This document shows, piece after piece, positions 51,231 through 55,721 of a stretch of 55,721 bases of DNA. The stretch is from Clostridia bacterium (GTDB taxonomy: Bacteria > Bacillota > Clostridia > Acetivibrionales > DSM-2933): assembly GCA_026418275.1 (NCBI GenBank), contig JAOABQ010000006.1:1-55721 (forward strand), given 5' to 3'. Each line of letters begins with the position of its first letter. The stretch's first letter is position 1. A program made the translations under genes and the position numbers. The notes below the pieces were generated by a model. That model made no database searches. It saw only the letters and a program-made list of their open reading frames with translations, and was not told the origin of the DNA.

Positions 51231-52195
51231 ATGAGCTTATATGAAAAACAACTGCCGGTCAGAGAGGAAAGAGTTCAGGCTTCCAATGCTTTCGGCGGAA
51301 AAACATCCGACCTTTTGAGGCAGTCGAGAAGCGGATGTCTCGCGAAAAAGTCCCGAAGCTTCGGTCAAACCTGCAATTGTCAAATGGGGATGTCTCTTAC
51401 CATATTGGCCACACTGCCGGATACAGTAATCATTTTTCATGGTCCAGTGGGCTGCGGAAGTGGGACCCATGGTTCCGAAGTTTATTTCAGGACAGGTATG
51501 ACCGGCAGGGGGATGGTCCCCAAGCCCTTAATCTGGGCTTCAACCAATTTGGATGAGAATGATATTATCCATGGCGGAGAAAAAAAGCTGGAAGAAGCCA
51601 TTAAGGAAGCAGATACTCTTCATAGACCTGCTGTGATTGCCGTCGTGGTCAGTTGTGCACCCGGAATCATCGGGGATGATGTGGATGAACTGGTATTAAG
51701 GCTCCAGAAGGTTGTCTCTTCAAAAATACTCCTGGCTCACTGTGAGGGCTTCAGGACCAAAATTGCAGCTACTGCCTATGATGTAGTTTTGGAGTTGTAG
51801 CAGATAGTGCAAATGCTCTCGGCATTACAAAATATCTTACCAATGAAATAGGATATCTTGCTGATGTTGTAATTATTACAGACGACCCTCCGGTAGAAGT
51901 AAGAGACGGAATTGTAAAAGAACTAACCGAAAAGCTGGATAGTATCGTAAAGCCCGATGTTATATTTGAGGTTGATTCATATAAAATACGTCAAACGTTG
52001 AAGGGGAGGAATTTCATAGCATTATTTGCAAGTTCTTTGGAAAAATACATTGCCGCAGAGGATTTTGGAGCAATCCAAGTTAGTGTGGCCTTTCCTGTAT
52101 ATGACCGGTTAATCATGGACCGCAGTTACACAGGGTACCGTGGAGGCCTTAACCTAATGGAGGACTTCATCAGCAAATTTGCAGGTCCTCTATAG
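51231..52195 (+). pseudogene. NflD-4 N-terminal part fused to an NflK C-terminal remnant
   Basis: The reading frame from 51231 encodes an intact D-type N terminus (189 codons): Cys50 or Cys48 (QTCNCQMG), Cys75 (GPVGCGSG) and Cys142 (SCAPGIIGDD), up to AATAYDVV, then a stop at 51798-51800. From about 51791, in another frame, the sequence reads as the C-terminal third of a K protein (FGVVADSANALGITKYLTNEIG ... VYDRLIMDRSYTGYRGGLN) and ends at 52195. The simplest explanation is a deletion that removed the C-terminal two thirds of D and the N-terminal two thirds of a following K gene, joining them out of frame. No functional component 1 can come from it. Confidence 0.85.
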
Positions 52196-52395
52196 CATTC
52201 GATAGCTGTCGAGGCATTTAAAAGGAAAAGAGGTTATTAACTATTAACGGAAAACGATATTTCTCAATTAGAACATAATATTAGTGTAATAATCATGGAA
52301 ACTGGCCGGAAGTACAGTAGAAAAAAGAAAGGGCTACTCTATGTGGCTGCAACAGTAAAAAAGTCCTGGAAGGACAAAAAATTTCCCCCTAAAAT

Positions 52396-52410
52396 TGAGA
52401 ATAATTATCA
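52396..52410. promoter_or_regulatory. Fur-box-like palindrome
   Basis: TGAGAATAATTATCA differs from the Gram-positive 7-1-7 Fur consensus TGATAATNATTATCA at one position. It lies 26 nt before the start of the DUF2325 gene. Confidence 0.55.
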
Positions 52411-52436
52411 ATAACATAGATTTATGGAGGGTTATC

Positions 52437-52748
52437 ATGAGTATAGTACTGGTTGGAGGACATGAAAGAATGCAGGATGAGTATAAAGTAATCGCCAACA
52501 GGCATGGATACAGGATAAAGGTTTTTACACAGATGCCTCCCAGGTTTGATAAGAGCATAGGGCGGCCCGATGCCATTGTTTTATTCACAAGTACAGTATC
52601 CCATAAGATGGTGCTAACAGCGGTGAAGGAAGCAAAAAGGAAAAGAATACCCATAATGAGGAGCCATTCAAGTAGCAGCAGTTCTCTGGAGCAAACCCTG
52701 AAGCAGTTGAAATCTATTGGATTCCTAGATGTATGGAATTTGCTTTGA
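52437..52748 (+). CDS. DUF2325 domain protein
   Basis: 103 residues from ATG 52437 with GGAGGG upstream. It begins VLVGGHERMQDEYKVIANRHG and continues with PDAIVLFTSTVSHKMVLTAVKEAKRKRIPIMRSHSSSSSSL, the pattern of DUF2325, a small Rossmann-like domain of unknown role. The Fur-like box in front suggests iron control. It does not carry the leader of the nitrogenase-like units. Its end overlaps the converging SDR remnant. Confidence 0.8.
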   Translation: MSIVLVGGHERMQDEYKVIANRHGYRIKVFTQMPPRFDKSIGRPDAIVLFTSTVSHKMVLTAVKEAKRKRIPIMRSHSSSSSSLEQTLKQLKSIGFLDVWNLL

Positions 52749-52968
52749 GGTCATTGAATATTTCTTTAGGAGACGAAGGCGATGATAAATTTTTTATTAT
52801 TGTTGCAACTTTTATTTTATATTTTCCGGAAAGCTGGCTTGCCAGTCTTTCAAGATGCTGCTTTCTCCTAGCGACAAACACAAGGTTATAACCATTCTTC
52901 GCAAACAACTTTGCAAATTCTAATCCAATACCACTTGATGCACCTGTAATTAGTACTGTTCTGTCCAT
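52714..52968 (-). pseudogene. Truncated short-chain dehydrogenase/reductase
   Basis: On the minus strand from ATG at 52968 (GAGGTG upstream). 84 residues keep only the N-terminal NAD(P) fold of an SDR: VLITGASSGIGLEFAKLFAK and NLVFVARRKQHLERLA. The catalytic YxxxK part of a normal about 250-residue SDR is absent, and the reading frame stops where DUF2325 ends. It is probably a remnant left by a deletion that brought the nitrogenase-like island next to older sequence. Confidence 0.75.
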
Positions 52969-53107
52969 AAAAATCACCTCATTTTATACTTTATTTACTT
53001 TATTTATAACCTATAAGGGTTTTCCTCTCAATGATAAGAAACGAAAAAGTATTGACATTTTACGCAAACAGAAATAGGCTATAAGTGAATTGTGAATAAA
53101 CTTGTAA

Positions 53108-53678
53108 ATGGATAGTGCGAAGATGAATAATTTTTTAACGATGTCAGTGACAAAAATTTCAGCATTTCTAAGTAATATAGAGAATTTCGGAGTCGATAAA
53201 GCAGATATTCTTAATTCAGCCTGTATTGATCCGCACATTTTGAACTCTCCTGATAATAGACTTACCTCGGAAGAAGTAAATAGGATTTTCTTTGAGACAG
53301 CTTCATTGACAAAGAATGAAAACATTGGTCTACATCAGGGAGAACGATTATCAAAAGGTTTTTCAAATATTATGGGCAGCTAAAAAGTATATTAATTATA
53401 TTAATTATGAGAGAATTGTCGATGAAACCAGTATCTCTGAAATTCATTTAGAAGGCAGCAATGTTGTCCTGAGTATAAAAAACGTTGACAAGGCGTTAGA
53501 AGTAAACAGACAACTATCTGGTTTTAAGGTATCTGGGATGCTCAGCTATACACAAATACTTTCGGGCAAAAGGATTACTTTAAAAGAAGTCTACTTTGAC
53601 CATGAAGATTCTGAACCTAAGGCTAAGGTTGTCATAAAGAGGGGAAATGCTGGAAAACGCTCCCAGAAACGCTGGTAA
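53108..53678 (+). pseudogene. Broken AraC-family regulator (ligand-binding domain only)
   Basis: The first frame (53108-53383) reads like the AraC-type arabinose-binding-domain start (ILNSACIDPHILNSPDNRLTSEEVNRIF ... ENIGLHQGERLSKGFSNIMG) and then stops. The rest of the domain (YERIVDETSISEIHLEGSNV ... GKRITLKEVYFDHE) continues in another frame from about 53380. No helix-turn-helix domain follows, so both a frameshift and a C-terminal truncation have occurred. Confidence 0.7.
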
Positions 53679-53754
53679 AAAAATACGGCTAATTATACAA
53701 AATAAAGACTTCGTTCCAAGATTTTCCAGTTAACTCCATCCAATTTGGAATCAG

Positions 53755-53779
53755 TTCCCAGTGTAGCTGGGAATTTTTT
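53755..53779 (+). terminator. Rho-independent terminator
   Basis: TTCCCAG-TGTAG-CTGGGAA followed by TTTTTT. It closes the AraC remnant. Confidence 0.8.
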
Positions 53780-53807
53780 ATGTTCAAAATTCTATAAAGG
53801 TTCTGAC

Positions 53808-53836
53808 TTTACAATATACTTATTATTTAGTAAAAT
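53808..53836 (+). promoter_or_regulatory. Promoter of the 46-residue peptide gene
   Basis: TTTACA (53808-53813), 17-nt spacer, TAAAAT (53831-53836), followed by TAAACAGTAAAAT. The same arrangement recurs at 54130-54158. Confidence 0.6.
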
Positions 53837-53876
53837 TAAACAGTAAAATCTTAGTATAAATAAAGGGGTCGACCTT

Positions 53877-54017
53877 ATGAGGAAATCATTTTGGATTAAT
53901 GTTTTTATTGTAGTTCTTATTGTAATTCTTGCAGGTATTAGTATTGACTGGCTTTATAAGCATTGGAATTGTGAAGGTAATTGTATTATTCACAAAGAAG
54001 AACGCAATTCTTTTTAA
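53877..54017 (+). CDS. Short membrane peptide of unknown function
   Basis: 46 residues, AAGGGGTC upstream. It starts MRKSFW, has one hydrophobic segment (about 7-26), then LYKHWNCEGNCIIHKEERNSF with a CxxxC. It has the form of a small secreted or membrane peptide. Its promoter resembles that of the AgrD-like unit downstream, so the two may be co-regulated. I recognise no family. Confidence 0.5.
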   Translation: MRKSFWINVFIVVLIVILAGISIDWLYKHWNCEGNCIIHKEERNSF

Positions 54018-54129
54018 TGTCAATATGTAAATAGTCATAAAATTTATTCAAAAATAGTTACTTTAAGAAGTGACTTCCGGCAATTCTTTTTCTGATCTGG
54101 GAATAGTATAATTAAATGGTAAATAGGGC

Positions 54130-54158
54130 TTTACAATAAAGCATTTCTTTTGTAAAAT
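54130..54158 (+). promoter_or_regulatory. Promoter of the AgrD-like unit
   Basis: TTTACA (54130-54135), 17-nt spacer, TAAAAT (54153-54158), followed by GGAACAGTAAAAATTTAG. It aligns without gaps to the 53808 promoter over about 45 nt. Bases 54160-54277 are AT-rich with repeated GTTGCT...TGTAAAAT words and no other gene. Confidence 0.6.
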
Positions 54159-54277
54159 GGAACAGTAAAAATTTAGAATAATTAGAAACAAATTCAACAC
54201 TATGTTGCTGTAAAATTATTACAGTCTCAAAATGTTGCTTTTTGTAAAATCAGTGTCGAATTATTGGGGGTTTGTTT

Positions 54278-55000
54278 ATGAATTTTTTGATATCAATACC
54301 TGAATTTGTGTTATGTATTCTTATCATTTTATCTTTGTCAGGTCAAAAAAGATATTATGATTTTAGAAATATTTTTAATGTTATAAGATTTGCAGTGGCT
54401 GTTTTTGGTATGTATATTGTTACAATTGTTGTAAGGCAAATTAGCTTGAATTTTATTTTTACAAGTTTGACTCAAACAGTTTTGTTTTTTGGGCTATTTA
54501 GAGTTTTGTATTTTAGTAGTAAAAAAGTTCTTTCTCAAATGACTATTATGTTAAAATATATTGTTATTCAGTTAACTTTAGAGATGGTATTTGTAGTTTT
54601 TGTAATGATTTTTAAGGGAAATGTTACTGCCGATCTGGATAATGATTTGTATTTAAAATTTTATTATAGTATACCTGTGAGGATTGCTCAATTTGTTATT
54701 TTCTTGACTTTATTGAAGTTAAAGAATCTTGATTTTTTGGCTCAATATAAAAAAGTAAAAAATCTTTGTTATGTTGTTGAAATGATGCTTATATGTGTTG
54801 AAATATTGATTATATATGCGTTTTTAGGTTTTTCTGCTGAAAATTATACGGTAAGTCAAAAAGTAATAATGATAGGTGTTGTTGGAATGTTAGTTATGGT
54901 TAATGTTTTGTATTTATATTCGTTGAATTTATTGGCAAAGGAGTTGTATAATAGATTATATCCAAAAATAATAATGTATAGGGAGAGGGGAAATTTATGA
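54278..55000 (+). CDS. Multi-spanning membrane protein resembling an AgrC sensor domain without kinase
   Basis: ATG at 54278 (TTGGGGG upstream; TTG at 54272 less likely). 240 residues with about six membrane helices (starting PEFVLCILIILSLSG), ending in a short charged tail. The layout is that of the N-terminal sensor of AgrC-like GHKL kinases, but no H-box, N-box or ATP-binding region follows. It lacks the AgrB signature (Arg...GG.HA...C), so I do not call it AgrB. It overlaps the AgrD-like gene (ATGA). Third codon positions are almost all A or T, unlike the nitrogenase-like genes, so this segment has a different history. Confidence 0.6.
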   Translation: MNFLISIPEFVLCILIILSLSGQKRYYDFRNIFNVIRFAVAVFGMYIVTIVVRQISLNFIFTSLTQTVLFFGLFRVLYFSSKKVLSQMTIMLKYIVIQLTLEMVFVVFVMIFKGNVTADLDNDLYLKFYYSIPVRIAQFVIFLTLLKLKNLDFLAQYKKVKNLCYVVEMMLICVEILIIYAFLGFSAENYTVSQKVIMIGVVGMLVMVNVLYLYSLNLLAKELYNRLYPKIIMYRERGNL

Positions 55001-55122
55001 AGGATAAATTTTTTAGGTTGTTAAGTGTATTTATAACGGTTATGGCTGTAATTGCTTCATCTACGGCTTGTTGGTTTTTAATATATCAGCCTAAACTCCC
55101 AAAAGTGTTGAGAAAAAAATAG
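54997..55122 (+). CDS. AgrD-like cyclic lactone autoinducer precursor
   Basis: 41 residues. An amphipathic/hydrophobic N-terminal leader (MKDKFFRLLSVFITVMAVIA) is followed by SSTACWFLIYQPKLP and a basic tail VLRKK. The Cys-containing core followed by a proline-bearing, charged tail is the pattern of clostridial AgrD-type precursors, in which the Cys thiol forms a thiolactone ring with the C-terminal core residue. GGGAGAGGGG lies upstream and the ATG overlaps the stop of the membrane protein. No AgrB protease is seen in the window. Confidence 0.75.
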   Translation: MKDKFFRLLSVFITVMAVIASSTACWFLIYQPKLPKVLRKK

Positions 55123-55139
55123 ATTTGATATTAAAAGCA

Positions 55140-55379
55140 CTATAAGTGCTTTTTTATTTTGCAATATTTGCATTCAAATTTTTCCGTTTTATAATAGATG
55201 TTTAGGAAATCGCATGTGTGTACATTGCAAATGTGAAGTAATTCTATGAATTTAACTGTAAATTCGATACTATCCATGTTTAACCATTTGTGAAGTGTTC
55301 TTGGTTGGATATCTAATTTTTCTGCTACGAATGAATGTTTCAGACCTGTTTTGTCAAACATTTCTCTTAAAAAACTCAT
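55140..55379 (-). CDS. Small helix-turn-helix protein
   Basis: Minus strand, ATG at 55379 with GAGAGGTT upstream. 79 residues. A helix-turn-helix of the Xre type is visible: GLKHSFVAEKLDIQPRTLHKWLN (in part, about 12-34). The C terminus has CxxC-like residues (KFECKYCKIKK), which could hold a metal. It converges with the AgrD-like gene and diverges from the partial gene at 55593. It may regulate one of these. The frame could also start further upstream. Confidence 0.6.
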   Translation of the reverse strand: MSFLREMFDKTGLKHSFVAEKLDIQPRTLHKWLNMDSIEFTVKFIELLHICNVHTCDFLNIYYKTEKFECKYCKIKKHL

Positions 55380-55519
55380 TATGAACCTCTCAAAAATGTT
55401 ATTTATATTCTTCATTTGTGAATTCTTTTTTATTTTATCAGGAATAATTCTATGTTTCAATATGACTATTTTAGCATTAAAAAGGGAATAAAAATATATA
55501 AATATGTGAATTAAAATAC

Positions 55520-55548
55520 TTGACATAGTGAATGAAAACGCATATAAT
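55520..55548 (+). promoter_or_regulatory. Strong consensus promoter
   Basis: TTGACA (55520-55525), 17-nt spacer, TATAAT (55543-55548): a perfect sigma-A match, directing the partial gene at 55593. Confidence 0.8.
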
Positions 55549-55592
55549 AAGAATATAAATACAGCATAAATTATCCAAAAGGGAGTGATTGT

Positions 55593-55721
55593 ATGTCAGG
55601 GAAAGAAATTCAATTAAGTCAATCAAGTTTGAATTGTTTGAATGCAAAGGCTGAAAGCTTGGATTGCAAACCAGTTGAATTACTAGAAGCATTTTTGTAT
55701 TACTTTGGTCCTGCTAGGTAT
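55593..55721 (+). CDS. Hypothetical protein, partial (runs off the window)
   Basis: ATG at 55593 with GGGAGTG upstream. The 43 visible codons begin MSGKEIQLSQSSLNCLNAKA and continue to LLEAFLYYFGPARY without a stop. The protein is mostly helical with two Cys. No family can be assigned from this fragment. It is driven by the consensus promoter at 55520. Confidence 0.55.
   Translation, partial: MSGKEIQLSQSSLNCLNAKAESLDCKPVELLEAFLYYFGPARY

Noticed and set aside
54278..55000. AgrB protease
   Set aside because: The catalytic Arg...GG.HA...Cys arrangement of AgrB is not present. The helix pattern fits a sensor domain better.
1..55721. CRISPR arrays, tRNA or rRNA genes, insertion sequences
   Set aside because: I saw no regularly spaced repeats, no cloverleaf-like sequences or rRNA stretches, and no transposase or integrase reading frame.

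Overview
The window looks like a chromosomal segment of an anaerobic clostridial Firmicute. This rests on strong AGGAGG-type ribosome binding sites with TTG and GTG starts, TTGACA/TAAAAT promoters, S-layer-homology and copper-amine-oxidase-N-type surface domains, and an AgrD-like peptide carrying the ACWFLIYQP motif known from cellulolytic clostridia. I cannot name the species. Nearly all genes lie on the + strand.

Layout. 1-3.8 kb: a DUF2318 Cys-motif protein, a copper-amine-oxidase-N-domain protein, and a TetR regulator / FMN-binding protein / flavodoxin operon. 4-12.3 kb: cysK, then an SsuC/SsuB-type transporter, a corrinoid protein, two UroD-family (MtaA/MtbA-type) methyltransferases, a RACo-like corrinoid activator and two YezD (DUF2292) small proteins. 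12.4-35.5 kb: three nitrogenase-like D-K pairs (15.9-18.8, 21.4-24.3, 24.9-27.7 kb) mixed with five SsuC-type permeases, one SsuB-type ATPase, four NMT1/SsuA-type binding proteins, a third UroD-type methyltransferase, a glutamine-synthetase-like ligase, a C_GCAxxG_C_C protein, a third YezD and an FMN split-barrel protein. 35.6-37.9 kb: one NifB-like radical SAM protein, one NifX-like protein and one NifH-like Fe protein. 38-45 kb: a copper module (CopA, a DsbD_2/SafE-like protein fused to a cupredoxin-like domain, an S-layer protein with a duplicated Cys domain, a lipoprotein, a NapH-like polyferredoxin and a Cys-rich membrane peptide). 45-49.6 kb: MetNIQ, another binding protein and a fourth UroD-type methyltransferase. 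49.9-52.2 kb: a fourth nitrogenase-like K gene followed by a D gene fused by deletion to a K remnant. 52.4-55.7 kb: a DUF2325 gene behind a Fur-like box, broken SDR and AraC genes, then an AT-rich stretch with a short peptide, a kinase-less sensor-like membrane protein, an AgrD-like precursor and two divergent genes.

Working model (inference). One Fe protein and one cofactor-maturation set (NifB/NifX) appear to serve several catalytic D-K pairs. These probably have different substrates, each delivered by a nearby binding protein/permease set. cysK, MetNIQ, YezD genes, sulfonate-type transporters and corrinoid methyltransferases point to scavenging of organic sulfur, in the manner of methylthio-alkane reductase, rather than N2 fixation: no nifE/nifN/nifV set is recognisable and the FeMo-cofactor histidine region is not conserved.

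The most unusual feature is regulatory. Nine copies (one degenerate) of a short leader recur in front of almost every transcription unit of the cluster: a GA-CYRG-loop-CYRG-AGG hairpin that runs directly into a Rho-independent terminator. I do not recognise it as a known riboswitch. Six of these leaders follow a promoter with TTGACA and an exactly 17-nt spacer. A GATAGGAA-like motif lies downstream of the -10 in several of them.
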